Below, piece after piece: positions 49,482 through 62,296 of a stretch of DNA of 64,000 nt. Numbering within the stretch: the first letter of the stretch is position 1; the number at the start of each line of letters is the position of its first letter. Source of the DNA: Allacma fusca (lineage: Eukaryota; Arthropoda; Collembola; Symphypleona; Sminthuridae); contig OX359246.1 in the NCBI GenBank assembly GCA_947179485.1, forward strand, positions 4,340,001-4,404,000. The letters run 5' to 3'. A program made the translations under genes and the position numbers. The notes beneath the pieces are model-generated. The model was given only the letters and a program-made list of their open reading frames with translations. It had not been told where the DNA came from and made no database searches.

Positions 49482-51399
49482 TAGTGCTGTAATATTGTAC
49501 TCGTTTAGTTTTGTACTTTTGTATTGTTTTTGTCTTTGGTACAAAACTAAACCAACAATATCCATTTTCGAGATACAAAAGTAAAACAAAAACAAAACAG
49601 GAATTGAAAAAAACAATACAATCCAAATTGTATTGTTTCAAGGTTCTAGAGACGCTAGAAATTTACTAAAGTGATTGTTGTAATAGATTTCTAGAGCACA
49701 TAGGAATTGATTTGTGTAATTGGAATCGGGAAAAAAAACACGTCAAAGCACAAAAACTGGGCATTGACTAATTATCGGTAGATTCGCCTACTATCGCCCA
49801 TATAAAATATACACTTACATTGAGTCTGTCATTCTAGTGTCATGTGACCATTAATGCGCCAATACAGTCAATCATAGGTGATTTACTACTAGTTACTCGC
49901 CAAGTTTCATTACAGGTCATGCGCCCCTTAAAACCGTAATCTGTCATGAGACTATTGGTGACCCAATAAGGTCAATTTGAGGTCACATGACCTTACTGTG
50001 TCACTAATAGTCACATGACCTCAGATTGACCTTACTGTGTCACTAATAGTCACATGACCTCAGATTGAACTTACTGTCATTAATAGTCACATGACCTCAG
50101 ATTGAACTTACTGTGTCATTAATAGTCACATGACCTCAGATTGACCTTACTGTGTCACTAATAGTCACATGACCTCAGATTGACCTTACTGTGTCACTAA
50201 TAGTCACATGACCTCAGATTGAACTTACTGTGTCATTAATAGTCACATGACCTCAGATTGACCTTACTGTGTCATTAATAGTCACATGACCTCAGATTGA
50301 CCTTACTGTGTCATTAATAGTCACATGACCTCAGATTGACCTTACTGTGTCACTAATAGTCACATGACCTCAGATTGACCTTACTGTGTCACTAATAGTC
50401 ACATGACCTCAGATTGACCTTACTGTGTCACTAATAGTCGCATGACCTCAGATTGACCTTACTGTGTCACTAATAGTCGCATGACTTTGACTGTCACCAT
50501 ATTGATTATTAAAGGTTGTAACGGCTGAGGCCACTATATCAACCAATAAAACCCTATTATTATTATTATATTGATTATTAGACGCCACCGATATAAAGAT
50601 GTACTAGTTGGAGGTTACATTTAATGTGGATTAGTAACGTCGTCATGAAAAAGGTCATGAATTAAATCAACACTGGCTAATGACAATTCAATGGCATCAG
50701 ATATGATACCAATGAATCGGTACTGATCAATAAAATTGGCTAACCGTATGGTTTAAATGTTGACCTGGATAAATCTAGTCTGAGTCTAACAAAGACAAAA
50801 GACCTAGTCTAACAAACGAACAATGCGATTTGTAAATGTAGTCCACGCATAGGGGACATTTCTACATCGATGAAATAGGTGGTAAAAGCCAACGGTTGAG
50901 CCAATTGAAAATATAGATATCAGAGCCCACGCGTCTACTCTATCCATTCTAATTTTAAGCAATGGTAGTGAATATTGTTTATGAAATTATGCTGTTCTGG
51001 AAATTACGATGTGGTTATTACAGGGATTATTCACGAATAGGTTGGTGCCAGAGAATTGCACCCTTCAAAATTCTACCGTCAACAGATTCAATGCATCTCA
51101 TATGGGAGATTAGTCAATGACTGATTTTTTGATCTTTCACGTAATTTTTAAACAACTAAAGTTGCACAAATCAATTCCTACGTGCTCTTGAACTCAGATA
51201 CAACTATCACTTTAGCAAATTTATAGCGTCTTCTAGAACCTTAGAACAATACAATACAGATTGTACAAAAACTAAAACAATCTGATAGAAGTACAAAACA
51301 AGAACAAAACTCGAAGTACAAAACAATATCTTAGTTGTACTACGTTTGTACTTTTCGCCAAAGTACAATACAATACTAAAAGGACAAATTACAGCACTA
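49482..51399. mobile_element. Nested hAT-type element (TAGTGCTGTAAT ends)
   Basis: The ends are TAGTGCTGTAAT and its near complement. A perfect 8-bp duplication, GGTACGGG, lies at 49474-49481 and 51400-51407. About 280 bp at each end form a longer imperfect inverted repeat with TTGTATTGTTTTTGT-type motifs and a CAAATCAATTCCTA block. It carries the 39-bp minisatellite. Non-autonomous. Confidence 0.85.
49960..50490. repeat. 39-bp minisatellite
   Basis: Thirteen or so copies of a 39-bp unit containing AGTCACATGACCTCAGATTG and ACCTTACTGTGTCACTAAT, with a few point variants (ACC/AAC, CACTAAT/CATTAAT) and one shorter unit. There is no spacer diversity, so it is not a CRISPR array. Confidence 0.9.
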
Positions 51400-53708
51400 G
51401 GTACGGGTATGGGTACTCACTCAGTGGCAATCGGGTAGTACCTAATGGGTACGGGTATCACTATGTAAAATGCATGTACCCGTGGGTGCTGTACCCGAGT
51501 ATTTTTGGGTACTTCAAGGATTTCTGCTGGGATGCATTACTATGGCTAACAATAAGACCTAACAACCTTGGAGTTGCTTATTTCGTAGTATACAGATACT
51601 CGTTGCGTTAGTGACAGAGCCAAGTGGCTTCGTCTCATTTATGATTACGTGGTAGGTGCAATCTAACGCTTCTAATAATTCGTCCAAGGAATCTAATAAA
51701 GAAATAGAGCGTAGAGTCAGTGAAATCTGTTTATCGACTTAAATAGTGAAGCTCATCAACGAAGAATTTTAAGAGTGAGGTTCTTGGGATTCAATTTAAT
51801 TAGCTTCATTGGGAGCGTAACATTACAATTATTTGAAGACGTATTACGAGATAAGATCGGAATAAATATACATTTATTAGCAGATCCATTTCTTAACGTT
51901 ACAAGTACCCAGGGTTGCCCATTTGAAAACGCCAAGGCATTTTATGCAGGCAATTTGAGCATTTTCAATTCTGGGTATTTATGACAATTTTAGCATTTAT
52001 TGAGGTGATATTTATAACATTTTCAAATGAAAAATATCATTCCTTGCACGCAATATTTATATTTCAGTCCCTTTGATTAATCTTGATAATTTTGATGTTA
52101 AAAGAACTTGACAGACATCTGAACTAGGCGTTCAAAACTTCCATGGGGTTGCATTTTAGTCCTATTTTTCCTGCATTTTTCGAAAATCTCCGTCTCGGAC
52201 TTCACAAATGTGAGAGACAGTTTACGAATGTTTGTTTTATAAAGCTGTAATATAAAATAAATATTCAATATTGCCTGCCACATTTATTTCCTGAAACCGA
52301 AATATTTGACTTGGAAAAATTATGATCAACTCAATTTTTCCGTAAAACATTTTCTATACACACAGTTCGATTAGCCGAAAAAAAAATTGTTTCTTGTTCT
52401 CCAAGTTGAAAAGCAAGTTATGGAGAGTTTAGTATTAAAGAATCCGTCCCAATTCCAATTAGCGAGAACACTTTTCATTTCATTCAGCAAGTTATTATTT
52501 TGGGGTAGTAGGATTTGAATTTCGTCAGTGTTTATTAAAAAAATCACAAAATGCCTTAAATAATTTTTTTTTAAATTCAAATAGGATGTCTTTAACCCCT
52601 AGGGAAAATTCTCAAAATCCCGGACACTTTTAATGGAGGTCAAAAAATTGACAAATTAAAATTTTTCAGCTGGGCAGGCTAATGTCGTCGGGGATTTTAA
52701 ATCGGCCTAATTTCCAGTACCCGAGTAATACCCGGGTACACACAATAGATACTCGGGTACGAGTACAGGTTTTGGGTACATTACGGGTACGGGTAAATTG
52801 TGGGTACAGGTACTACATCGTATTTTCAGGTACGGGTACGGGTACTGAAATAATTTACCCGGGTACTCGGGTATGGGTACGGGTATAGGTAACAGCATTT
52901 TGTAGTACCCGATATTCGGGTACGGGTATGGGTACGGGTACACGGTTTCTGTACCCAGTCCGAGCACTGATCCACAGGTAAATATCCAACTTGTATATTT
53001 AGTTAAACATATCGTCAGTACATACATTGTAGGATAAATTTTGACGGGCTAATCCTAAAAACAAAGATTTTGCATAAACTTTTAACATTTAGTTGGCTAA
53101 CAAGGACACTTCTGAAGCCTTGACCTCCCCCTGAGGACAAATTGCGTTTTGATGAATAAGCTTTTTTTTAAATAATTCTTCTTAGAATTCAAATAAACCG
53201 GTGTTTAAAATGTAGAAAAAACTTTTTTAGGGGAAACTTATGGCCCTCGAAAAATGACAATAACTTCAGACAAAAATAACGAATATTGATCAACAATAGC
53301 TCATTTAGAAGGTATTTAATTGCTATAGAATTTGTAATCATGTCAAACGAATTTTAATATCCTATTCAAAATTTTGGTTGGAAATTTGAAAGACCACATA
53401 GTTTTGCCAAAATTTAAAAAAAAATTCAGCGGAAGAAATCATTTAAAACTTGGCCCATCTCGTCAGGACAAGTCGTCCTAAGATGGAGTTTTGATGTAAA
53501 TTTAGATTACTTTAAATCTAGATAACTGATTTCTGCAGCAATTGTAAAATCCGAAGAACTACAATCACGTTTGGCTCGGATATCTTGATTCAGTTCTTAT
53601 TGGTTCATTCAAAAGGAATATAATTCCTGCACAAGCATCGCAGATTGACCGACGAAATATCATCAGGAAGGTTATCCCCACTGACCTTGGTATACACAAA
53701 ATCATCGG

Positions 53709-55770
53709 CAGGGATGTCAATTTCCAATTTTGTGATAACAAATTACAATTAGTGATTACTTCAAACACAAAATCAACGTATAACTACAATTGATGATTAA
53801 TTGAATTGTAACTACTAATTAATTATTATGATTAACGATTACTTTAAAAATAATCTGCATTGATGATTGCGATTAACAATTTTTTCAAAAATAATTGTCA
53901 TTGATGATTTCAATTAGTGACTACATTAAAAATAATTAGCATTGATGAATACAATTAACGATTACTTTAAAAATAATTAGCATTGACGATTACAATTAAC
54001 GATTACTTGCAAACGATTACTTTAAAACATTATTTTCATTGATGATTACAATTAACGATTACTTTAAAACATTATTTTCATTAATAATTTCGATTAACGA
54101 TTATTTTTAAAAAATATTTAATTTTAAATTATAATTAACGGATATTTTTTAAAAATATTTAATTTTAAATTATAATTAACGGATATTTTTTAAAAATATT
54201 TAATTTTAAATTATAATTAACGGATATTTTTTAAAAATATTTAATTTTAAATTATAATTAACGGATATTTTTTAAAAATATTTAATTTTAAATTATAATT
54301 AACGGATATTTTTTAAAAAGTATTTAATTTTATATTATAATTAACGGATATTTTTTTAAAAGTATTTAATTTTATATTATAATTAACGGATATTTTTTTA
54401 AAAGTATTTAATTTTATATTATAATTAACGGATATTTTTTAAAAAATATTTAATTTTATATTATAATTAACGGATATTTTTTAAAAAGTATTTAATTTTA
54501 TATTATTTTAAAAAAATAAAAAATATTTAATTTTATATTTTAATTAACGGATATTTTTTAAAACATATTTAATTTTATATTATTTTTAAAAATAAAAAAT
54601 ATTTGATTTATATTTTAATTAACGGATATTTTTAAAAAAATATTTAATTTTATATTTTAATTAACGGATATTTTTTAAAAAATATTTAATTTTATATTTT
54701 AATTAACGGATATTTTTTAAAAAATATTTAATTTTATATTATAATTAACGGATATTTTGTAAAAAGTTTACAATTACAATTATTGACTCTTTTTAAAGAA
54801 TTGACAATTACAATTAGTCACTCCTTTTTATAAAATAGAAAATTACAATTAGTGACTCTTTTTAATACAGACAATTACAATTAGTGACCCTGTTTAAAAC
54901 AATTTACAATTACAATTAGTGACCCTGTTTTAAAAAATTGACAATTACTTTTAGTGGCCCTGCTTAAAAAAATGGCAATTACAATTAGTTACCCTGTTTA
55001 AAAAAATTTACACTTACAATTAGTGACTCTTTTTAAAATCATGTTACTTGTTACGTTAGTTAATCGCTGAACAGAGCAAAGCAACCGTTGCGGGCGGTGA
55101 GACGTCACCCACATTGTTTATATGGTTTATTTTTGTATTCTTAAAATAAATCTTAGCTTCAATTTATGAGACTTCGTTGCATTCGCAAAAAATAATAGAT
55201 ACTTGTGGTAAGTAGTAACTGAATATGATACAACAAAATAATAATAATTTATATGATTATATGGTTACCAGAAATTATCTTTTTTTGTAAATTGTTTACT
55301 AAAAAGTATATAATGTGCAAGCTTTTAGCCACAACGAGTCTAACGTTGTCAGGCTAGACAAATTATTGAGAAAATTTTGCCTCGTCTCAAATTCCCTATT
55401 ATTCATTAGGAATAATGATTACTTTGTGGAAATTGTGTTTGATGATTACGATTAAAAAATATTTTCTGCCAAAATATCATTTACGATTACAATTTACAAA
55501 TTACTTTTTCATGAATTTTCATATACGATTACAATTACAAATTACTTTTTGCTAAACTTCTCATTACAATTACAATTAACGAATAATGGTTTATAATTTA
55601 ATAATTGGCGATTAAAATTTATGATTGATTTTGGAGAACGGTTGATTGATGATTACAATTAATGATTATTTCAAAAAATCCAAGCTTACTAAATTAACGA
55701 TTGATGATTAATAATTAATAAGCGTTAATCGTTAATCATTAATCGTGAATATTAATCGTTGACATCCCTG
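53709..55770. mobile_element. AT-rich non-autonomous hAT-type element (CAGGGATGTCAA ends)
   Basis: The inverted ends are CAGGGATGTCAA and TTGACATCCCTG, flanked by ATCATCGG (53701-53708) and ATCATCAG (55771-55778), seven of eight bases alike. The interior is made of ATTACAATTA(A/G)(C/T)GATTACTTT-type repeats and an array of AT-rich units. No gene. Confidence 0.8.
54100..54775. repeat. AT-rich 40-43-bp tandem array
   Basis: About sixteen copies of AATTAACGGATATTTTTTAA followed by a variable AATATTTAATTTTA(A/T)ATTAT tail. The only regular GC is the ACGG of each unit. It probably expanded from the surrounding element's subterminal repeats. Confidence 0.9.
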
Positions 55771-55778
55771 ATCATCAG

Positions 55779-56258
55779 CGTCAAGATCCCCTCCCTCCGG
55801 AGAAATGAAACGTAATACATATGTATATGCTCTCTAAATCACTGACTCGGCCAATAATTGAATTTGAATCCCAATGGCATTCATCTCTCAACTCACACTT
55901 GGGCTAATACCAATATGTTTCCTTCAAACTTAACTACCACCTTTATAGTCTCCATTTGTCTTCTGGTATTTCACAGCACCAGCGCTGCCCCTACAAAGTT
56001 GCAAGTTGCAACCATTTAGGAATGCCATAAATCTTTACGAATCAATAATTTTTCTCAGAAATGAAACAGAACATTTAGAAAAAAAAGAATCATTGTTTCG
56101 AAGAATTGACTACGATGCTTTATTACAATATAGAAGGAGAATCCGGGAATTAAATGAATCAATACAATTGTATGATGTTTTTTACGTACACTTTGTTGTA
56201 CTGTGGACAGTAAGCAAACAACACTTGTAGTGTTAAGGAACTGAAGCGTCACTTCACA
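55779..56258. other. Upstream region of the S8 protease gene
   Basis: No certain gene. A plus-strand frame at 56006-56230 gives a charged, helix-prone 74-codon peptide (Glu-His-Leu-Glu-Lys-Lys-Glu, then Tyr-Arg-Arg-Arg-Ile-Arg-Glu-Leu) that could be a coding remnant, but it has no family or splice partner I can support. The protease promoter should lie in the last 150 bp. Confidence 0.35.
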
Positions 56259-57460
56259 ATGAATTGCATTCCATTTGGTTTAGTTATTGTAATTGTATTG
56301 CTACAATTTACAATCATTCAGTCTAACAGCGGAGTTATTTCTGATCAATTAAAAATCGCTTTTGAGAAGGAAAAAACTGCTGATGTCATAGTTACATTCA
56401 AACAGCGTCCATCGGAGATACTAAGCAAAATTTCTAAACAGACAAAATCTGTCACAGATCGCGGAGAAAAACTGCAAATACTGTCGGATGAATTGGAGAA
56501 TCTCGCAAAATCCAGTCAAATCAACATTTTGAAAAAACTCAAGGAAAAAAATGTTGCTTCTCGTATTCGGTCCTTATGGATCACAAACCAAGTCTCCATT
56601 GCTGGAGCTTCCTTGGATTTAGTAACTTCAATCGCCGCCCTGACCGAAGTTTTAAAAATTGACAAAATCTTTTCATTTAAACTAGAGCCTGATCAAGAAA
56701 TAAATAAGGAAGAAATTTATGTCGAACCACCCGACAAGAGATATGCCTACAATGACACCATTTCCGACAAGGAGGTAACTCAAGCAAGTGTATACTCTTG
56801 GGCAGTGTGGAAAATTCAGGCACCCAAAGTATGGGAAATGGGTTACGACGGACAGGGAGTGGTGGTTGGAATAATTGATTCAGGAATTAGTTTGACCCAT
56901 GACGCTGTGTATGACAGCTTCATTGGTACGGATGAGTATGGTTGGTTTGATCCGAACAAAATGGGTGAAGTTCCACGGGATATTAGCGGGCATGGCACCG
57001 CGTGTCTGGGGCACATAACTGGAAAATATGGCTTAGGCGTGGCCCCAAATGCAAAATGGATGGCGTCCCGATTGGAAATCGTGTGCAAACTTGTGCACAA
57101 AATTCTCTGCGACAAATTGGGCCAAATTCCCGCACAGACATTTGTGCACAAACGTTTGAAAGAAACATATTGTGCACAGAATAGTGTGCACATACGTTTG
57201 AAAGAAAGGTATTGTGCATTGAATAGTGTGCACAAAGGACTAGGTAGTATTTTGTTTACAATATTGGGTGTGTAAATGTTAGTACACAGAATGGAGACCA
57301 TTTTCGTAAAGATACTTTTGTGGAAATCAATATGTACAAAACTTTGTTTAAGAGGAGAGATTCGACATTATCATTTACTCAGAAATACATGTTCAAATTA
57401 TCAAAAAACAGAAAAACATGTGATAACATAAGCAGTGATTTATGAACAATACATTAGAAA

Positions 57461-59118
57461 TCAATAGTCAGAAGCTTTCTTGGAACCCTCACGAAGCAGC
57501 TTGGTCAAGGAAGTAAGAATTCTAGACTTCTGTATTTGATATTCATTTATACCTTTGCTACCAGCAGTCAGCTGTAAGTTGAAGGATGCGAGAGCAAAAT
57601 CTGAAACCAAAAGAGACAATAAGAATAAAAATAATTACATTAAATAATCCGAAGAGATGAGCTGACAGTAAACTGGCATTGAAATAAGAATAAAAAGGTG
57701 CTCGTAAGAAAACGTACCAATAACTGCGTCTCGTTTCACAGGATCCACAGTTGGAAGAGCCTCAAGTTGCTTGTTAGCATTACAGGTACGACCCATGAGC
57801 GAACGTCCATTAAGCTCCTCAGGTCTGAACAAATACCGAAATAAGTTTCGAGCAAGTATTGGAGGCGTTTTCGATCCTAGTTTTGCTGCTGCAATCTTAC
57901 TGCCTTTCAGAAAAACACCACTTCCGGCTACAAGTTCCACTTTTTTCTGTTAAACGTCAGTATTAATTATCACTAACAATAGAATAAATAACAAATATTG
58001 TTACGTATACACATTATATTGATCTATGATGTAACCTTTGAAGACGAAAGAGATTTTGTCAACTTTTTCTCCATAGATTCTTTCGCCTCCCGCTCATTGT
58101 GGAATTTTTCTAAAAACAGGTATCAAAATTTGAGCCAGTTATGTAAGTGAAGGGGAAAAATGAAACTTCAAAATAAATAAACATAATTACCCTGGTACTT
58201 CTTTTTGGATTTCCGCAACTTCTCAAGTTTGGCTTCCAAAACCTTCAACTTTGCTTCTGACGATGCATCAGCTGCACTGTGATGATGTGAAACATCACCT
58301 TTCACATTTCGACTGGAATCTGCTGAATTTTGAAGCGACGTCGAGCACCCTGCCTGCATAGAAACTTTACAAAAATTATTTGCATTAAAAACAGCATACC
58401 ATACGTAAATATATAAATTACTTGACTCTCCAATTGGTCTTCAGAGGGTTCATCGTTTTGATTCGCCGTGCTATGGCTGCCGGTGTTCGGGTTGTTTCGG
58501 GCAGCAGTAACTATAGTTGTTCTTTCCTTCAGAATTGTCAAAATATTAGCTGCTGTGGTGTTACTACCAGCACGCCGCTTTGATACCTATATTAAGTTTT
58601 AGTAGTAAAAAATCGTATCCACGTTAGAAGAATTTGAAGGAAAATGTGTTTAATTTTACAAATACAATTACCTTCCGGGGAGTCGGTTTACTTTTGGTTC
58701 TTTCATGGTTGTTTTGTTCACACGTGCATCCTCTGCAGCTTTGTCGGCTAGAGCATCGCATTCTAATTCCATCTTCACCTTACTTCCTATTGGCAACAAA
58801 ACCCTTAAATTATTAAAGTCTCATGTTTACAATAATTTTAGTATTTACGTAATTAAAACTAATGCAAGCTTTTACACATTTAAAACTATTACAACCTGTT
58901 ACACAATTAAAAATCATATCATCTAAATCGTCTTGATTGTTCTACTTACCGAATGCCCGCAGAATCACGTCATAATGCTTGCGTCCCCAAAGAATTTTAA
59001 TTTTCTCTCCAATCATTTTTTGGTACTCCAGTCGAACAGTTCCATCGATAATTTTATCAATGGATACAACAGAATATTCTTTTTTAGAATCACACACAAA
59101 TTCAACCACAATATTCAT
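57461..59118 (-). CDS. BEN-domain transposon accessory protein (348 aa, 7 exons)
   Basis: Exons 58950-59118, 58672-58778, 58422-58586, 58191-58353, 58036-58109, 57718-57946 and 57461-57600 keep phase (1047 nt). The N-terminus (Val-Val-Glu-Phe-Val, Ile-Leu-Trp-Gly) is a small conserved-looking module. The middle is charged and has a coiled-coil (Leu-Lys-Val-Leu-Glu-Ala-Lys-Leu-Glu-Lys-Leu). Exon 6 is a BEN domain: Gly-Ser-Gly-Val-Phe-Leu, Ala-Arg-Asn-Leu-Phe-Arg-Tyr-Leu-Phe, Glu-Glu-Leu-Asn-Gly-Arg-Ser-Leu, Val-Asp-Pro-Val-Lys-Arg. BEN domains bind DNA and are common in virus and transposon proteins. The exon 2 acceptor must be the inner AG at 58779-58780, because the outer one breaks the frame. 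It probably helps the transposase bind or regulates the element. Confidence 0.75.
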
Positions 59119-59512
59119 TTTCGATTTTAAAGTTTAGGAATAGAAATACACTAGAAAAATACAGAGGTGGTTTCTGTCCGTTACAACAAATGGTTGGCGC
59201 GAAACATTCTTCATCATAAAGTCACTGGGCTGTGGCATAAACAAAGGTTTGGTCATGCACCGATTATGCACTTATGTACTTATTGTTAGACAGTCGACTA
59301 AAACAGAGCCTATAAAAGCCAATAAATCGTTATACGTGCAACAACTGTGCAATTATATGCACATTACGTCACGCCCACACATACATTGTCTCTAACCTCG
59401 CGCTCAGTTACCTTCATTCATAGAAAGACGAAATGTATATGATCATTAAAAGGAGTTCAAGTTTTGTATTGAAAACTATTAATATTATTAATAGCTGAAA
59501 AATTTGACAAAA
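59119..59512. promoter_or_regulatory. Divergent promoter of the BEN and transposase genes
   Basis: This 394-bp region between the two start codons has no reading frame. It contains CCTATAAAAGCC (59310-59321), a good TATA box on the plus strand about 195 bp upstream of the transposase ATG. It is the only space for promoters of both genes. Confidence 0.5.
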
Positions 59513-62296
59513 ATGGCCCCTAAAAGAAAATACAAGCAGTACCAGAAATCTTTAGCTAACCGTCTTCCAAGACGAACCAGACACAGATATTTGAAGGTAA
59601 GGTTCTTGTTGTTGTCAACAATTGTCACAATTTCATTTAATTTGCTATCTATTTCCAAAGTATTGTTGCAATGTTAGATTTATTTTTAGTTTTTTATTAG
59701 CAAGAATTTTTTAATGTCGGCAGGATATATTAAATGGACGGGTTTCGGAACCTATTTTGTCATCCATTCTAAGCCATAATTTGGAAGACGGGCCTTACAG
59801 TCGAGAGTCGCAGGTAACAGAATACTTTTTACACATATGTATCTTTATGTATTAAATACAATAACCTTATTTGATGCAATTGGATATATCTTTGTTTCCA
59901 AGAAGTTATGTAGGTACATATGAGTTTCCTTACTGTACACACATGCTTTCATTTTATGCAGGAAATTCCAGTCTCGGATGGAAATATTAATTTAAACTTT
60001 GAAGCAGAGGAAATTCACTGCTCAGACGATGCGGATGATGTAAGAAAATGTTGAATTATGACAGTTTTAAGATGCTAAATATATTTTGAGTTCCAATTAC
60101 AAATATTTTGGCAAATTTGCAGGATAGTTCAACATTGATCCTAACTAATGAAGAAAGAGTAATTCTGCTCTCAGCCTATGTACTTAAGCACGGGCTCACA
60201 AGGGAAGCTACTGATGACCTCCTTATGTTGCTTCAACTGCTCTACCCGTCTGATAAATCTGTTCCATCGAGTAGCTATATGTTAAAAAAGCATATAAATG
60301 CACATCAAGGACACTGCAAGACTAATTTTTTCTGCAGTAAGTGTAGAACAATTGTCGGACTCACTGACAATGTGTGTACGAAGTGTCAAACAGAAATCGA
60401 ATTTGAAGCGTTAAAGTCTTCAAAAAGCTTTTTCTTTAGCTTTGATGTTCGCTTTATGATATCAAGTCTCCTTGAATCCACCGAAATAGCGTCTAATTTG
60501 TACAACAATTTAGAAACAGTGACGATTCCGAAACTCTCCGTGACATTTGTGATGGTTCTATGTACAAATCCTTGAATATTTCCGCCTTTGATTTTACTTG
60601 CTCGTTTAACACCGATGGAGTCTCTCCATTTCGTTCCTCAAATTCCAGCATATGGCCGCTACTAGCTTCTATCAATGAGCTTAGCTACAGTGTTCGTAGG
60701 TCCAACACATTTTTAATAGGATTATGGTTTGGATCAAAAAAGCCTGACTTTGAAACTTTCTTGCACCCGTTTATTGAAATGTTCAACGAGTTATCTCATA
60801 ATCCTTTACAATGGGAGTCTAACGGTAACAAGGTAAGTAGCTTGTGCTACTTTCCTGTATTTATTGCCGATTCAGTAGCCCGATGTGTAGTGCAAGGGTT
60901 GACCCAATTTAATGGAAAATACGGATGTCCTTGGTGCTTAAACAAAGGAGAGACCTACTGGATAGACAAAGAAAGAAGACGCCGAAAATGGGTTTATAAA
61001 TACAAGGAATGTATTTTACGAACCCAAGAAAATTATCTGGAACAACTGAATTGTCTGTGTGAAAAGTTGCAATCACCAGATTTTATACAAGATGGCTATA
61101 TGGGTATAAAATCGGCTTCCCAACTGTTACTAATAACAAAATTTGATATTATTAATGGTTGTGTATATAATATTATGCATTCTGCATATTTAGGCGTTGC
61201 AAAAATGTTGACATCACTTTGGTTTGATGCGCGTAACCATGACAAATTGTGGTATATTGGGAAGAAAATTGACCGAATAGATTCTGTGCTAAAAATGTGC
61301 AAAGTTCCCTATGATTATGATAGGACAGTTCGTTCAATCTTGCAAAGAAACTTGTGGAAGGCTACAGAGTGGAGAACGTGGGTATTCATTGCTTCAACTG
61401 TGCTCCAAGGAATTCTGCCAGAAGTTTATAGATTACACTTGCTGAAGTTATCGAACAGTCTAATGCTTCTTTCCGATGAGAATATAACGCAGATTGACTT
61501 ATCATATTGTGAGGATGTATTGCGTTCTTTTGTAAAACAGACTGAAAATCTTTACGGAACTGAATATTGTACATTTAACCTTCCCATATTGCTACATGCT
61601 ACAACATGTGTACGAAACTGGGGCCCTCTTTGGAGTTACTCTGCGTTTCAGTTTGAAAACTACAATGGAATATTGAACAACCTTTTTAACGGCAGCAATC
61701 GCGTTGTTGAGCAGATCAAGTCCAGAACATTAGAATTAATGGAAATTCAGAGACGTGGAAAGAAAATGTTTAAAAATACAACAGCACAAGATTTTTTCAG
61801 GTCAATGATGTGGTCGAAAACATTTGCAAAGCAATCCAGAAAAACCTCAGATGATATAATTTTTTTGGGCCCATTCAAAAAATATTCTTTTTCGGTTGAA
61901 GAGCAGCGCAAGTTACATGATGTATTTGGCATGCCATTAGCTTTTGGGGATAGTTTCAGACGATGCATAGTTCATGGTAAAGTGTATAGCCGCAGCGACC
62001 AGGCTACGGCTAAACGAAATAACTCTGTTATTGCTACTAACGACGGTAAAATGTGGCTAATTCACAAGCTTATTTATATTGGGTTGTCTGGTGGCAAAGG
62101 AGTGGCTATTGCTTCCAGGATTCATGGTCAACCAAGTATCGTAAATTCGTATCTTACTGTTGTAACCCAAATTGATGATGCATGGTCATTTGTCAATTTA
62201 ACTGAAATTTGCCGTCAAAAATTTATACTAGTTGAAGTCGCAGACAATAAATTCAAGTATCTAATAAGAATTCCTAATGTTGTTGAGTTGGAGTAA
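59513..62296 (+). pseudogene. Tnp2-like transposase, frameshifted
   Basis: Exons 59513-59596, 59724-59813 and 59962-60039 (84, 90, 78 nt; phase 0) lead into a long exon from 60123. The first exon is basic (Pro-Lys-Arg-Lys-Tyr-Lys). The long exon has Cys-Ser-Lys-Cys and Cys-Thr-Lys-Cys zinc ribbon ligands near 60335-60400. Between about 60518 and 60540 the frame shifts by one base; the second frame then runs to 62296 with Tnp2-like motifs: Phe-Asn-Thr-Asp-Gly-Val-Ser-Pro, Cys-Pro-Trp-Cys-Leu, Asn-Ile-Met-His-Ser-Ala-Tyr-Leu-Gly, Trp-Lys-Ala-Thr-Glu-Trp-Arg, Phe-Glu-Asn-Tyr-Asn-Gly. Asp, His/Asp and Glu in these are candidate catalytic positions. A one-base loss makes this copy non-functional unless it is a sequencing error; no intron explains it. 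Confidence 0.7.

Larger units (their letters stand above)
49325..52969. mobile_element. hAT-type element (CAGTGCTCGGACTGGGTAC ends)
   Basis: Perfect inverted ends CAGTGCTCGGACTGGGTAC and a perfect 8-bp duplication, ATCCACAG, at 49317-49324 and 52970-52977. Subterminal GGGTACGGGTA arrays lie on both sides. It contains the nested element 49482-51399 and some unassigned DNA (51408-52700) with only short frames. No transposase is recognised. Confidence 0.85.
48070..53520. repeat. Tandem duplication of a roughly 0.9-kb unit, second copy interrupted
   Basis: Unit A (48070-48950) and unit B (48960-49324 plus 52970-53520) align along their length: GACTCGTCTG(A/C)CAAAAACTTGCACTATT, CCAATGTCGCGTTAGCCTCT and later CTAATCCTAAAAACAAAGATTTTG occur once in each. 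Unit B is cut by the hAT element at 49325. The unit encodes nothing recognisable and could be part of a satellite or the end repeats of a larger element. Confidence 0.75.

Noticed and set aside
49960-50490. Regular 39-bp repeats resembling a CRISPR array
   Set aside because: The whole 39-bp unit repeats with no unique spacers, there are no cas genes, and the setting is a eukaryotic transposon.
57553-57600. An extra intron near the 3' end of the BEN gene (57530-57552)
   Set aside because: The frame is open straight through to the stop at 57461, while splicing would introduce a stop.
58672-58786. Apparent frameshift in exon 2 of the BEN gene
   Set aside because: Using the inner acceptor (exon 58672-58778) restores phase with all other exons, so no mutation is needed.
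60500-60560. Intron explaining the frame change in the BEN-partner transposase
   Set aside because: No usable donor and acceptor pair is present; a one-base shift fits the residues on both sides.
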